DNA of 64,000 nt from Bacteroidota bacterium (GCA_021824635.1 JAKAKD010000030.1:186001-250000); one strand, 5' to 3'. Counted from the first letter of the stretch, positions 34,761 through 45,514 are shown. Made by a program: numbers and translations. Notes: a model not told the origin generated them from the sequence alone.

Positions 34761-35180
34761 ATGGATAAAGCAAGAAAGAAAATTTTAATAGTAGAAGATG
34801 AAGTAATTGTTGCAATGGAAATTGAGATGCATCTTCAGATGAATAATTTTATTGTTGTAGGGAAATGCCAATCATCGGGAAAGGCAATTGAAGTTTCTTT
34901 GGAGAAAAAACCAGATTTAATTATGATGGATATTAATATTCAAGGAGAACATGACGGCGTTCAAACATCTAAAATAATTTTAGATTCTTACAAACCATCA
35001 ATTTTATTTTTATCGGCATACAACGATGCAAACACAATAGAAAGGACTAAACAGATCCCCGATTCAAAATTACTTTCAAAACCATTTTCAGTTCGTGATT
35101 TGATAACTGCAATTAACAGTTTTTTCCCCGATGCATCTAGTCTGGATAATTTACAAGTAAAAGTTCTAAGACAAGAATAG
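34761..35180 (+). CDS. Stand-alone response regulator receiver
   Basis: A 139-residue CheY-like receiver. Acidic pocket at Glu12-Asp13 (ILIVEDEVIVAMEIE), phospho-acceptor Asp57 in DLIMMDINIQGEHDG, Ser/Thr at FLSAYNDANT and Lys in LLSKPFS. No DNA-binding or enzymatic output domain follows. ATG preceded by GGGGGATAA, and the kinase ends four bases upstream, so it is the cognate partner. The last 15 bases overlap the end of the convergent EamA gene. Its output partner must be another protein. Confidence 0.93.
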   Translation: MDKARKKILIVEDEVIVAMEIEMHLQMNNFIVVGKCQSSGKAIEVSLEKKPDLIMMDINIQGEHDGVQTSKIILDSYKPSILFLSAYNDANTIERTKQIPDSKLLSKPFSVRDLITAINSFFPDASSLDNLQVKVLRQE

Positions 35181-36056
35181 AATTGCAATTCCACCCACAG
35201 CTACTACCGCACCAAAAATTGAGACCCAAGACAATTTTTCTTTGTAGTAATATCTAACTAACGGCAGCATAATAATAGGCACAGTAGCCATAAGCGTAGA
35301 AGCAATTCCGACTTTGGAATGCGATATTGAAATCATGCTGAATGTTATTCCAAGAAAAGGACCAATTATGGAACCGATTGCGGTGAAGAGAAGTGCTTTT
35401 TTGTCTTTCATAAATACTTGAACAGGATTTTTATACCGCCTTGTTAGTAATGCAAGCGGATAAATTATTATTACTGCGGAGGCAATACGGACAAAACTTG
35501 CAAGAAAGCTGCTAATCTCACCCTCATTGAATGCATGTTTAGCAAAGATCAATCCGACTGCCTGACCTGTAGCTCCGACCAACGCATAAAAAATTCCTGT
35601 ATAATCAATTTTGTAGTTTGAAGAAGGTTTCTCTTCCCTCTTAAAAACCACTGCCGCAATACCGGAAACAGTTATAACAATTCCAGCTATTCCGTAAAAA
35701 GATAAGCGTTCACCAAGAAAAAAGAATGCGAGCAATGCAGAAATCGGAGGAACCGCAGCCATAATCAGCATACTAATTCTTGCGCCAATACTTCTATATG
35801 CTTTGAACAAAAAAGTATCTCCAACCACTAAGCCCGCAAAACCGCTAATTACTAAATTCCATACCTGATGAATTGACAGATCAATTTTTACATTTATTAT
35901 CAACAAAGTTATAGAGAGATAAAGAAGCGCCATGAACATTCGTGTTACATTAACATAGATTGGTCCAACCCTTATCGAAGCTTCCGTAAAAGCAATGGAC
36001 GTGCCCGACCATAAAAACGCGGTTATTAATGCAGCTATTTCTCCAAGTGGAAGCAT
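35166..36056 (-). CDS. EamA/DMT family transporter
   Basis: A 296-residue inner-membrane protein of the drug/metabolite transporter superfamily with ten hydrophobic segments in two EamA repeats, the first beginning LGEIAALITAFLWSGTSIAF and the second at YTGIFYALVGATGQAVGLIF. Conserved features are the N-terminal Trp-Ser pair and the duplicated PLIALL-type helix ends. Substrate unknown. AAAGG lies just before the ATG. Its 3' end overlaps the receiver gene by 15 bases, a convergent arrangement. Confidence 0.88.
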   Translation of the reverse strand: MLPLGEIAALITAFLWSGTSIAFTEASIRVGPIYVNVTRMFMALLYLSITLLIINVKIDLSIHQVWNLVISGFAGLVVGDTFLFKAYRSIGARISMLIMAAVPPISALLAFFFLGERLSFYGIAGIVITVSGIAAVVFKREEKPSSNYKIDYTGIFYALVGATGQAVGLIFAKHAFNEGEISSFLASFVRIASAVIIIYPLALLTRRYKNPVQVFMKDKKALLFTAIGSIIGPFLGITFSMISISHSKVGIASTLMATVPIIMLPLVRYYYKEKLSWVSIFGAVVAVGGIAILFLS

Positions 36057-36135
36057 ATTACCTTTTAATGGATGTTGAACATTTCAGAAAGAGTTTTGTA
36101 GAAGTTGTGAATTTGAGATTCCTTAAAATTGATGA

Positions 36136-37170
36136 TCATAGTTTTCCAAACTCGTTCCACTTCTCTTTTACTACATTCACAACACTTTGAACAGAAATAT
36201 CATCCAGCGCTTTTCGCTCATCTTCATCGGTATAATGTTCAAGCACAAGTGGCGATTTAATTGTCCGATGTATTTTTCCTACCGGCGACCAATCCAGCGG
36301 ATCTGTTGAACCTAACAAAGCAATTATAGGAGTTCTGACTGCATTTGCAACATTCATTGGACCGGTACAAACTGAGATGTACAATTTGCAATGAGCAATC
36401 ATTGCCGCAAGTTCTGCAATTGATTTTGTCTTTGGTGAAAGAATTGCATCGGCACCGATTGATTCCACAATACCTTTTGCAAGATTTAACTCATTGGCTC
36501 CCCATGTAACTAAAACTTTAACCCCTAATTCAGAAATCATTTTTTTTGACAACTCGACATATCTTTCCGGCAGCCACGCTCGGCTAGCTTTACTTGCACC
36601 GGGATGAATACATATTGTATTTTCCTTTAGAAGCGAACGGCTTAGAAAAAAAACATCTGCAAATTTTTTATCTTCATCGGAAATAAAAATTACTGGATTG
36701 GAGTCATTCACTTTGATGCCGAAACTTCTCACAATGTCTAAATTCCGGTCAACTTCCTGGTAGCGTCCTTCCGGATGCATAATGTGGTCTGTATAACAAA
36801 AGGAAAAATATTTTTGATTATAACCAATTCGTTTCTTTCCTCCACTAAGGTAGGTTAGAACGCTTGCCCGTTCGGATTTCCATTTCAGGTTGAAGACCAG
36901 ATCGAACTTTCTTTTTCTTAATTCTCTTATCATTCTTAACTGATTAAAAAATGATTCATTAACGTGCCGTCCGCTTCTGTTAAGAAAAATATATTCATTA
37001 ATAATATATCCTTCAGGTAAAAGTTCTTTCATTATCGAATTGGAAAGCATTGTAATCTTAGCATTGGGATAATTATCGCGCACAGCTTTGATTGCAGAGG
37101 TTGCCATTATTAAATCGCCAAGCGCGCCCCATTTAATAATAAGAATATTTTCAGCGGGTACTAATTTCAT
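36136..37170 (-). CDS. Glycosyltransferase family 9 (heptosyltransferase-like)
   Basis: A 344-residue GT9 enzyme, the ADP-heptose:LPS heptosyltransferase family. N-terminal ENILIIKWGALGDLIMATSAIKAVRDNYP and the nucleotide-sugar site CIHPGASKASRAWLPERYVELSKKM (about 155-180), VCTGPMNVANAVRTPIIALLGSTDPLDWSP (about 277-306). It would extend lipopolysaccharide core. It overlaps the upstream GT9 gene's stop by four bases (ATGA), so the two are translationally coupled. Confidence 0.88.
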   Translation of the reverse strand: MKLVPAENILIIKWGALGDLIMATSAIKAVRDNYPNAKITMLSNSIMKELLPEGYIINEYIFLNRSGRHVNESFFNQLRMIRELRKRKFDLVFNLKWKSERASVLTYLSGGKKRIGYNQKYFSFCYTDHIMHPEGRYQEVDRNLDIVRSFGIKVNDSNPVIFISDEDKKFADVFFLSRSLLKENTICIHPGASKASRAWLPERYVELSKKMISELGVKVLVTWGANELNLAKGIVESIGADAILSPKTKSIAELAAMIAHCKLYISVCTGPMNVANAVRTPIIALLGSTDPLDWSPVGKIHRTIKSPLVLEHYTDEDERKALDDISVQSVVNVVKEKWNEFGKL

Positions 37171-38171
37171 CTTTTCATAACTTCTTTTACTTTATCAAAG
37201 ACTTCATCAACATTAATAGAGCCAAGAAATGGCATCTCTTTTTCCGGGAAAAATCTTTTTCCTATTAGAACAAAATGGCTGTCAGTGTCATCATAAAAAT
37301 TCCAGCATTTTAGATTATCATCCGGCATTAAAGCAATTACCGGTGTTTTGAGAGCGACTGATAGATGCCGCGTTCCGGTGTCGTTTGAAATAAACAGACT
37401 GCATTTCCTAATCAAAGCGGCGGTTCGGTTCACATCTTTGGATTTATAGACAAATAGATTTTCATTGTTAGCTTTGCTGAAAATTGAATCAACAACTTTT
37501 TCTTCATTCGGTCCGGCAATTAAAATGATTTTTGTTCTGCCAATAAGAACCAACTTTTGAATCAATTCGGCAAATTTTTCAGAAGGCCATATTTTAGTTG
37601 GCTCGCTGGCGCCCGGATGAATTCCAATCACCAGATCGTCTTTGTCTATTTTGTTCTTACTTAGAAATTCTTCAGTCCAGATATTATCTTGTTCATTTAC
37701 AAAGAATTCTGTTCTTCCTTTAATTGATTCTTTGGTGTATGCCGATATCAGTTCATTGTAATAATCGAGATAACTGATTGAATCTTCTTCAACATCAACC
37801 GACACATTAAACAGAAAATTAAAAGACTGTTTGCGCGGCGCAACTCTAATCTTAGCCTTGCTGAATAAAGCTAAAAATGCAATTCGGTCTCCGGGGTGCA
37901 GCGAGATAACAACGTCAAATTTTTCTTTGCGGATTTGTCTTATAAATTTTATCTCAGCGGAAATCCTACTGAATAAATTTTTCTTCTTTACACTAAAATC
38001 AAAAGGAATAATCCGGTTGATATTCGGATTATTCCTTAATGTATCTTCATAACCTTTCCTCGCAATCAGAACAATTTCTGAATCTGGATTTTTTTCTCTT
38101 AAGGCTTTTAGTCCCGGTGTAGAGACAATCAAATCTCCAAGAAATTTTGTATTGATTACAAGAATTTTCAC
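37167..38171 (-). CDS. Glycosyltransferase family 9 (heptosyltransferase-like)
   Basis: A 334-residue GT9 paralog of the next gene: KILVINTKFLGDLIVSTPGLKALREKNP at the start, GIHPGASEPTKIWPSEKFAELIQKL (about 180-204) and FISNDTGTRHLSVALKTPVIALMPDD near the C-terminus. The start is taken at GTG 38171, where the family's usual N-terminal KILVI strand begins; a TTG 14 codons upstream is possible, and no ribosome site discriminates. It probably adds heptose or another sugar to surface lipopolysaccharide. Stop overlaps the start of the following gene. Confidence 0.85.
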   Translation of the reverse strand: MKILVINTKFLGDLIVSTPGLKALREKNPDSEIVLIARKGYEDTLRNNPNINRIIPFDFSVKKKNLFSRISAEIKFIRQIRKEKFDVVISLHPGDRIAFLALFSKAKIRVAPRKQSFNFLFNVSVDVEEDSISYLDYYNELISAYTKESIKGRTEFFVNEQDNIWTEEFLSKNKIDKDDLVIGIHPGASEPTKIWPSEKFAELIQKLVLIGRTKIILIAGPNEEKVVDSIFSKANNENLFVYKSKDVNRTAALIRKCSLFISNDTGTRHLSVALKTPVIALMPDDNLKCWNFYDDTDSHFVLIGKRFFPEKEMPFLGSINVDEVFDKVKEVMKR

Positions 38172-38233
38172 AAATGATTTTTTTTTATAATTTTCTAAAA
38201 ACTGTTCATACAAATCTGAACTTAAAATTAATT

Positions 38234-39616
38234 TTAATGCGTGAAATACATTTTATACTCGAACGGATGCGGCATCGTTCCAATTGCATGTATCTCATCT
38301 TCTTTTAGATTAACCCACTGCTGAAGTAATTCATCATTAAAAATATTTCCTCTTTTCAAAAAGTCATTATCAGCCTGCAGAGCATCGAGTGCTTCATTTA
38401 AATTTCTCGGCAGAAAATGAATTTTTTCTTTATGTTCTTCATCAAGAAAATTTTTATCGTAAGGACCGAATCCTTCTTTAACCGGATCAATTTTATTTAC
38501 AACGCCGTCAATTCCCGCAAGAAGCATGGCGGTTAAACATAGATACGGATTGATAGTTGCGTCAGGCGGACGGTATTCAAAACGTGTTTCATCCGGATTA
38601 GAAACATATTTTGGAATTCTAATAGCCGAAGCTCTATTGCCGCGACCATAAGTCAACGCAACAGGAGCTTCGAAACCGGGCACTAAACGTTTATAAGAAT
38701 TTGTGCTTGGATTTGTAAATGCAGAAAGAGCCGGACCATGTTTTAACATTCCGCCGATAAAAAATCTGCCAAGCTCATTCATGTTTCCATATTCACCTTT
38801 TTTATAGAAAGCATTCTTCCCATTCTTAGTAAGGTAGAGATGTAAATGCAAACCATTGCCGGGCTGTTGATACATCGGCTTAGGCATAAAAGTAAGAGAA
38901 AGATCTTTTTGTTTTGCAAGATTGAACAGAACATACTTTGCAGTTATAATATTATCAGCCGTGGTTAATAGATCGTTGAAATAAGTTTCAATTTCCTGTT
39001 GTCCGCGCTCACCGGTTTCGTGATGATGGTATTTAATTTTTATTCCGAATTTTTGAAGAAGTTTTGATGCCTCGTCCCTGAAATCATCGTATAGATCAAA
39101 AGGATTTGCAGCATGGTAAGCGCGTTTGTAAAATTCTTCTGCGTGTTCAACACGGTAGTAAGATGTTGCTGTTCTTGTATCGTATTCAACTTTCGAAAAA
39201 ATATAAAATTCAAATTCCGGTCCCCACCATGATTTATCTGCGCCGGTTATTTTTTTTAGAAGAGATTCCGCTTGCTTTGCAAGATATCTTCCGTCCTGAG
39301 AAAAGCGCGAATGTTTTTCATCTGTTAAAACAATGTTGGAATAAAAACTTAAAGTCGGCGCATCACGGAATAGATCAACCACAGCAGTATCTAAATCCGG
39401 AATCATTATCATATCGCTGTTTTCGACTTTTCGAAAGCCGAAACTTGATCCATCGAATCCTACTCCTTCAGTTGTGAGCTTTGTAATGATATTATCAAAA
39501 ATCGGAAGCGAGATGTGATGAAGTCTTCCCGAAAGATCAATTGATTTTAGATCAATGAATTCAATCTTGTTCTTTTTGATTAACTCGTTAATGGTTTTAA
39601 CTGTTTGGCGCGGCAT
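38234..39616 (-). CDS. glnA: Glutamine synthetase, type I
   Basis: A 460-residue GSI. It contains GFDGSSFGFRKVENSDMIM (about 51-69), the catalytic WWGPEFEFYIF, KPMYQQPGNGLHLHLYLTKNGKNAF with the His glutamate loop, NPSTNSYKRLVPGFEAPVALTYGRGNRASAIRIP, and RFEYRPPDATINPYLCLTAMLLAGIDG. Makes glutamine from glutamate, ammonia and ATP. The region where E. coli is adenylylated (NLYDLP) reads NFLDEE here, without Tyr, so adenylylation control is absent. GAGG supports start ATG 39616 over ATG 39634. The enolase gene upstream ends in a terminator between them. Confidence 0.95.
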   Translation of the reverse strand: MPRQTVKTINELIKKNKIEFIDLKSIDLSGRLHHISLPIFDNIITKLTTEGVGFDGSSFGFRKVENSDMIMIPDLDTAVVDLFRDAPTLSFYSNIVLTDEKHSRFSQDGRYLAKQAESLLKKITGADKSWWGPEFEFYIFSKVEYDTRTATSYYRVEHAEEFYKRAYHAANPFDLYDDFRDEASKLLQKFGIKIKYHHHETGERGQQEIETYFNDLLTTADNIITAKYVLFNLAKQKDLSLTFMPKPMYQQPGNGLHLHLYLTKNGKNAFYKKGEYGNMNELGRFFIGGMLKHGPALSAFTNPSTNSYKRLVPGFEAPVALTYGRGNRASAIRIPKYVSNPDETRFEYRPPDATINPYLCLTAMLLAGIDGVVNKIDPVKEGFGPYDKNFLDEEHKEKIHFLPRNLNEALDALQADNDFLKRGNIFNDELLQQWVNLKEDEIHAIGTMPHPFEYKMYFTH

Positions 39617-39660
39617 AAGAACCTCAGTAAGCATAATTTGTTTTGAAGTTTGACTAAGAC

Positions 39661-39688
39661 AAAAAAGCCCCTGCCAAAAGCTGGGGCT
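39661..39688 (-). terminator. Rho-independent terminator of eno
   Basis: On the minus strand AGCCCC pairs with GGGGCT with an inner stem and runs into TTTTTT. It lies 23-50 bases after the enolase stop codon, just before the glnA start region. Confidence 0.85.
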
Positions 39689-39710
39689 CTTTCATTTAAT
39701 TTTTTCCCAG

Positions 39711-41048
<1,338 letters not shown>

Positions 41049-41216
41049 TTATTAAAAAAGACACGCAAATTCAATTTAACATTTCTTACGCAGTTCTAGT
41101 GATAAAATCGCGCTAATTTTTTATTCTATAAGGCAATGGTTATATTTCTAACTGAAAATTATGCTTTGCTTTATAATTAATTCTATTCAGCATAAAATTA
41201 TTATATAGAAATAGCT

Positions 41217-41290
41217 GCCCCCGTAGCTCAGAAGGATAGAGCAGCAGTTTCCTAAACTGTTGGTCGGAGGTTCGATTCCTCTCGGGGGTA
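41217..41290 (+). tRNA. tRNA-Arg (anticodon CCT)
   Basis: A 74-base cloverleaf: acceptor stem GCCCCCG/CGGGGGT (first pair G-U), D arm GCTC/GAGC, anticodon stem GCAGT/ACTGT with loop TTCCTAA giving anticodon CCT (decodes AGG), variable TGGTC, T arm GGAGG/CCTCT with loop TTCGATT, discriminator A. CCA is not encoded. Confidence 0.95.
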
Positions 41291-41318
41291 CAAGCGTTAT
41301 TTAATTTACGAGGCAAAA

Positions 41319-41594
41319 ATGAAAAAAATAATGTCCGTTATAGTATTTGCTCTTGTTGATGTAGTCTGTTTTCTTCAAGGCGGTGTAATTTTAGCTTATG
41401 CCCTTCTTCATTTAAGTTACAAAGTTGAGGTTGTCCGAGGTGAAGGACTCACTACATTGGAGATGCAGAATCTTCAGGTAGCAATAGGTGGATATTATTA
41501 TTACTCGGACCAATATGTTAAAGTTGCTCTCATAGGAACTGCCTTACTGATTACCGGCTTTTTAATGAGAAACTGGCGAAAAAGTTTCGATTAG
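41319..41594 (+). CDS. Small two-helix membrane protein
   Basis: A 91-residue protein with two hydrophobic helices (IMSVIVFALVDVVCFLQGGVILAYALLHL at the start, VALIGTALLITGFLMRNW near the end) and a polar loop rich in Tyr (IGGYYYYSDQ). Unknown function, no family recognised. It follows the tRNA-Arg by 28 bases. GAGGCAAAA precedes the ATG, which is adequate. The gene ends 88 bases before the OmpA-family gene. Confidence 0.65.
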   Translation: MKKIMSVIVFALVDVVCFLQGGVILAYALLHLSYKVEVVRGEGLTTLEMQNLQVAIGGYYYYSDQYVKVALIGTALLITGFLMRNWRKSFD

Positions 41595-41682
41595 GATTTT
41601 AGAATGATAGACTTGTGAATAAAATTGTAAGTCTAGGATTTTTTATTGAAGAACTTATTTACTAATAAATATGGAGTACCTC

Positions 41683-43197
41683 ATGAATCAAAAAATAAGA
41701 ACAACAAAATTGTTGTACAGTCTTATTTTTGTAATGCTGTGTGCAGTAAGCACATCAGCTCAAACTTCCTTTAACACTTTTAAGGATTTCGGTTATAAAG
41801 GCGGTTTCCAGATTAACGGCGTTTTGCCAACTACAGAGTTTGAAAGCGACAACGGGTTATCTCTTTCCTCTTATTTATTAAAGGGATTTTTCAGATTTGA
41901 ATTATCAAAGGATTTCCAGGCAGAATTAAGTGCCGGTTATGGAAACCTTTCAGGTGATGGCGGAACATACTATAAACCAAGCTCACAATACGAAACTTCC
42001 ATTATTCCAATCGAGGCAAGATTACTTTACACACCATTCGATTTAGAGGATTGGAATCCTTATTTCTACGCCGGAATTGGTTTGTTGAATTATGATGTAA
42101 CTAAAAAACCACTCGCTGTTTCGCCAGCTGCAGTTAGCGCAAATGGCTGGACAGGTGTTATTCCAATTGGTGTTGGAACTGAAATAAAATTATCAGATGA
42201 AATTGCTCTTGATGTAAGTCTTGGATATAATTATTCGCTTACAGAAAATTTAAATTATTATAAGATACCAAGCACAACTAATGATGGCTATATCAGTTTA
42301 GGATTAGGTCTTTCATTCTCCAATGAGAGTTTAAATACTGATAAAGATCACGATGGTTTGACAAGACGCGAAGAATTAGCCCTTGGAACCGATCCGAACA
42401 ATGCAGATACAGACGGCGACGGATTAAAAGACGGTGAAGAAGTAAACAAATATTTAACAAATCCACTTAAAGTTGATACTGATGGAGATGAATTAAGTGA
42501 TGGCGATGAAGTAATGAAATATAAAACCGATCCGTTAAAAGCCGATACTGATGGTGATGGTTTAAATGATGGTGATGAAGTGTTGAAATACAAAACTGAT
42601 CCACTTAAAGCAGACACAGACGGCGACGGATTAAAAGACGGTGAAGAAGTAAATATGTTCAAAACAAATCCATTAAATGCAGATACCGATGGCGATGGTT
42701 TGAATGACGGTAAAGAAGTATTGAAATACAAGACCGATCCTTTAAAAGTAGATACAGACGGCGGTACGGTTGGTGACGGCATTGAAGTTAAACGCGGAAC
42801 AAACCCGCTGGATCCAAGTGACGACGTTCCGGTTACGGTTGTTGAAAAAGAAATGACTTTTGATTTTGTTCACTTCGGATTTAATCAAACTACCTTAACT
42901 AAAAAAGATAAAAAAATTCTTGACAATGCTTATGAAGTATTAAGTAAGCTAAACGATGCAAAAATCAATTTAAGCGGACACACAGATTCCATAGGCAGTG
43001 AAAAATACAATATGAAACTTTCTATCAAGAGAGCAAATGTTGTTCAGAAATATTTGGTTAAGAAAGGTATCAGCGAGAGCCAAATTACTGCCGAAGGATT
43101 TGGAAAGACAAAGCCAATTGCATCAAATAAGACTGCAAAAGGTAGAGCGGAAAATAGAAGAACAGAGATAACCGCAAAGTATATGGAAAAGAAATAA
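41683..43197 (+). CDS. OmpA-family outer-membrane protein with TSP type 3 repeats
   Basis: A 504-residue protein: signal peptide (ending STSAQ), an N-terminal beta-barrel (about 25-215), five to six thrombospondin type 3 repeats of 23 residues (220-383; DTDGDGLxDGxEV, calcium-binding loops), then a peptidoglycan-binding OmpA domain (about 390-504) with [34 protein letters not shown]. It anchors the envelope to the cell wall. Start ATG 41683 follows GGAG. It follows the small membrane gene by 88 bases. A strong terminator follows it. Confidence 0.93.
   Translation: MNQKIRTTKLLYSLIFVMLCAVSTSAQTSFNTFKDFGYKGGFQINGVLPTTEFESDNGLSLSSYLLKGFFRFELSKDFQAELSAGYGNLSGDGGTYYKPSSQYETSIIPIEARLLYTPFDLEDWNPYFYAGIGLLNYDVTKKPLAVSPAAVSANGWTGVIPIGVGTEIKLSDEIALDVSLGYNYSLTENLNYYKIPSTTNDGYISLGLGLSFSNESLNTDKDHDGLTRREELALGTDPNNADTDGDGLKDGEEVNKYLTNPLKVDTDGDELSDGDEVMKYKTDPLKADTDGDGLNDGDEVLKYKTDPLKADTDGDGLKDGEEVNMFKTNPLNADTDGDGLNDGKEVLKYKTDPLKVDTDGGTVGDGIEVKRGTNPLDPSDDVPVTVVEKEMTFDFVHFGFNQTTLTKKDKKILDNAYEVLSKLNDAKINLSGHTDSIGSEKYNMKLSIKRANVVQKYLVKKGISESQITAEGFGKTKPIASNKTAKGRAENRRTEITAKYMEKK
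42340..42831 (+). repeat. 69-base coding tandem repeat (TSP type 3)
   Basis: About seven copies of a 69-base unit encoding the 23-residue calcium-loop repeat DTDGDGLxDG...TxPLKA. Repeats alternate between GACGGCGACGGA and GATGGTGATGGT spelling, so neighbouring copies differ at synonymous positions while the protein stays the same. Confidence 0.8.
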
Positions 43198-43222
43198 ACT
43201 TAGAGTTGGCAGTTATAAAAGA

Positions 43223-43246
43223 CCCCGGCAAATGCCGGGGTTTTTT
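43223..43246 (+). terminator. Rho-independent terminator
   Basis: CCCCGGC (43223-43229) and GCCGGGG (43234-43240) form a perfect stem with loop AAAT, followed by TTTTTT. It lies 25 bases after the OmpA-family stop codon; the convergent gene ends at 43262. Confidence 0.93.
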
Positions 43247-43261
43247 ATTTTGGAAATAATC

Positions 43262-43972
43262 TTATTGTAACTTGTTGGGATCTAATCCATGTTCGTTAAA
43301 TAGGTCACGATACTTAGAAGAAACCATCCGCTTAAATTCATCCACACTATCTAAGAGTTTAACTAAAGAAATATCACCGCCAAATTTGAAATAGTAATCC
43401 GCCAGCTGTTCTAAATAAATTTCAGTAAGCTTAGATATTGTTTTATATGAAACCGACGTCTCAAAATCTAGTTGCCCTAATTCTTCCAATTCCTCGGGAC
43501 GAATTACCTCTTCTTCATCTAGCAATGAAAAGTCTTCAATATTGTTTTCAATTTCATTTCGCCTTGTCCAGATTCTGGCAAGTTGCAGTAAAACAGAGAC
43601 TATCTCTTTAAGTTTTTGTTCGCGGCTAAGTTTTATATCGTCTAATGTTTTTTCTCTAAGAGTATCGTTAATAGCGGCAATCTGAAATTTATCCAGTATT
43701 TCCGAAAGCTTATGAGGCGAGTCCTGCCCAATAACCATCTCCTTAAATTTGTGCTGAATATTTTCGTTGAAAGCAATCTGAGCATCATTCTCTATTTTAT
43801 TGGTTATAAGGAGTTCCAAAACCTCCTCTTTACGATCCGGATATTTTCTTTGTAAATATTCTTCAGTGTAGTCAAAACTGTTGTAATCAAGAGAAGGATC
43901 ATCCATCAAACTGACTAAATAGGATTTAAGTTTGAGGAGAATAACAAATAGTTCAAATTGTTCTGAAGCCAT
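43262..43972 (-). CDS. Acidic helical protein of unknown function next to mgtE
   Basis: A 236-residue, Glu/Asp-rich, mostly helical protein with no signal peptide, membrane segment or catalytic motif I recognise. Repeated LEEL-type helices and a C-terminal FKRMVSSKYRDLFNEHGLD suggest protein binding. It lies 28 bases downstream of mgtE, same strand, so it is probably in one transcript with a magnesium transporter. It resembles in composition only ScpA-like condensin partners; I would not assign it on that. Confidence 0.6.
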   Translation of the reverse strand: MASEQFELFVILLKLKSYLVSLMDDPSLDYNSFDYTEEYLQRKYPDRKEEVLELLITNKIENDAQIAFNENIQHKFKEMVIGQDSPHKLSEILDKFQIAAINDTLREKTLDDIKLSREQKLKEIVSVLLQLARIWTRRNEIENNIEDFSLLDEEEVIRPEELEELGQLDFETSVSYKTISKLTEIYLEQLADYYFKFGGDISLVKLLDSVDEFKRMVSSKYRDLFNEHGLDPNKLQ

Positions 43973-44000
43973 TTTAGTCTCTATTTTTTTATAAAACCCA

Positions 44001-45368
44001 CTATAACAAAATAATCAACGCAATTGAGAAATAAATTATCAATCCGGTAACGTCAACAAGAGTAGCAACAAAAGGAGCAGAAGAAGTTGCCGGGTCAAAT
44101 CCAAGTCTCTTAATAATCAAAGGAAGCATTGAACCCATTAACGTTCCCCAAGTAACTACACCAACCAAAGAAAAACTTACAGTGAGAGCAAGTAAAAACC
44201 ATTGGCTTCCGTAAACATGTCCCACCGATTGCCAAAGTGAAATTCTTAAAAAACCAATTAGTGCAAGAATAAGACCCAAAATAAAACCAGTCAGGATTTC
44301 TCTTCTAAAAATGAAGAACCAGCTTTTTAAAGTTACTTCTTTTAATGCAAGTGCTCTTATAACGAGTGTTGTAGCCTGTGAACCTGAATTTCCTCCGCTG
44401 GAAATAATTAATGGTATAAAAAGAGCTAATAAAACTACTCTTTGAATTTCATCCTGGAAAAATTGCATTGCCGATGCAGTTAACATTTCGCCTAAGAAAA
44501 GAATGCTTAACCAGCCGGCTCTTTTCTTAATCATCTTAAATAAAGAAATATCCGGATATGGCTCGTCTAAGGCTTCAACCGCTGCGATTTTTTGTATATC
44601 TTCTGTAGCTTCTTCTTCAGCAATATCCAAGACATCATCAATGGTTACAATTCCAACAAGCACACCGCTTGTGTCCGTAACCGGCAAAGCAATTCTATCA
44701 TATTTTTTGAAAATTTCTACCGCAGATTCTTGATCATCATTCACTTTTAATGCGACAAAATTATAATCCATTAAATCGCTTACTTTATCTTCAAGCGGAG
44801 ATAAAAGAAATTCGCGGATTGTAATATCATCAATCAAAATACCTTTTTCGTTTACAACGTAAACCACATTCAGAGTCTCACTATTTTTCCCATATGTCCG
44901 GATGTAATTAAGTGTCTCTTGCACTGTCCAATGTTGTTGTGCAGCAATATAATCGGGTGTCATCAAACGGCCGATGCTGTTTTCGGGATAGCCGAGAAGT
45001 TGCAGCGAAATTCTTCTTTGTTCCGGAGATAAGTATGTAAGCATCTGTTTAACTACATTTGGCGGCACCTCTTCAAATAGCGCGGTTCTATCATCATCCG
45101 CCATTTCGTTTAGAATTGAAGAGATATCTTCTTTACTAAGAAGTTGAATCAAACTTAATTGCGCATCAACATCAAAATATTCGAACACATCTGCCGCTAA
45201 ATCTTTAGGGAGAAGACGGAAAAATATTGCTTGTTCGTTCTCAGGTAATGATAGGAAAAGATCGGCTATGTCAATAGGCATCCAATCCACTAAGATTTCC
45301 TTGAGCGCGGTAAACTGTCTATTTTTAATTAAATCTGTTATTTCGGGTTTGAGTAGCTGTGAAAGCAT
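44001..45368 (-). CDS. mgtE: Magnesium transporter MgtE
   Basis: A 455-residue MgtE: N-terminal helical superhelix domain (LFLSLPENEQAIFFRLLPKDLAADVFEYFD, 1-130), two CBS domains (about 135-260) whose Mg-sensing loops gate the pore, and five membrane helices (about 285-455) with GGNSGSQATTLVIRALALKEVTLKSWFFIFRREI and ITWGTLMGSMLPLIIKRLGFDPATSSAPFVATLVDVTGL, the SLC41-like channel signature. It controls Mg2+ uptake. GGAGG precedes ATG 45368. Confidence 0.95.
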   Translation of the reverse strand: MLSQLLKPEITDLIKNRQFTALKEILVDWMPIDIADLFLSLPENEQAIFFRLLPKDLAADVFEYFDVDAQLSLIQLLSKEDISSILNEMADDDRTALFEEVPPNVVKQMLTYLSPEQRRISLQLLGYPENSIGRLMTPDYIAAQQHWTVQETLNYIRTYGKNSETLNVVYVVNEKGILIDDITIREFLLSPLEDKVSDLMDYNFVALKVNDDQESAVEIFKKYDRIALPVTDTSGVLVGIVTIDDVLDIAEEEATEDIQKIAAVEALDEPYPDISLFKMIKKRAGWLSILFLGEMLTASAMQFFQDEIQRVVLLALFIPLIISSGGNSGSQATTLVIRALALKEVTLKSWFFIFRREILTGFILGLILALIGFLRISLWQSVGHVYGSQWFLLALTVSFSLVGVVTWGTLMGSMLPLIIKRLGFDPATSSAPFVATLVDVTGLIIYFSIALIILL

Positions 45369-45514
45369 ACCAACCTCCGGAGGATGATAGGTTTGAGAAA
45401 AACAATTTCAAATTTCGTAGCCGCAATCTAAAGCAGAATAACTAAATTTCCGAAAAGAAACTTGTGTGAAGCAAAATTATTTACAGATTGTTAAAAGAAG
45501 TGATGTGTAAATTA

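Noticed and set aside
42348..42782. Long open frame of 144 codons on the minus strand, Ser/Pro-rich.
   Set aside because: It is the antisense of the thrombospondin repeats in the OmpA-family gene; the repeats create it.
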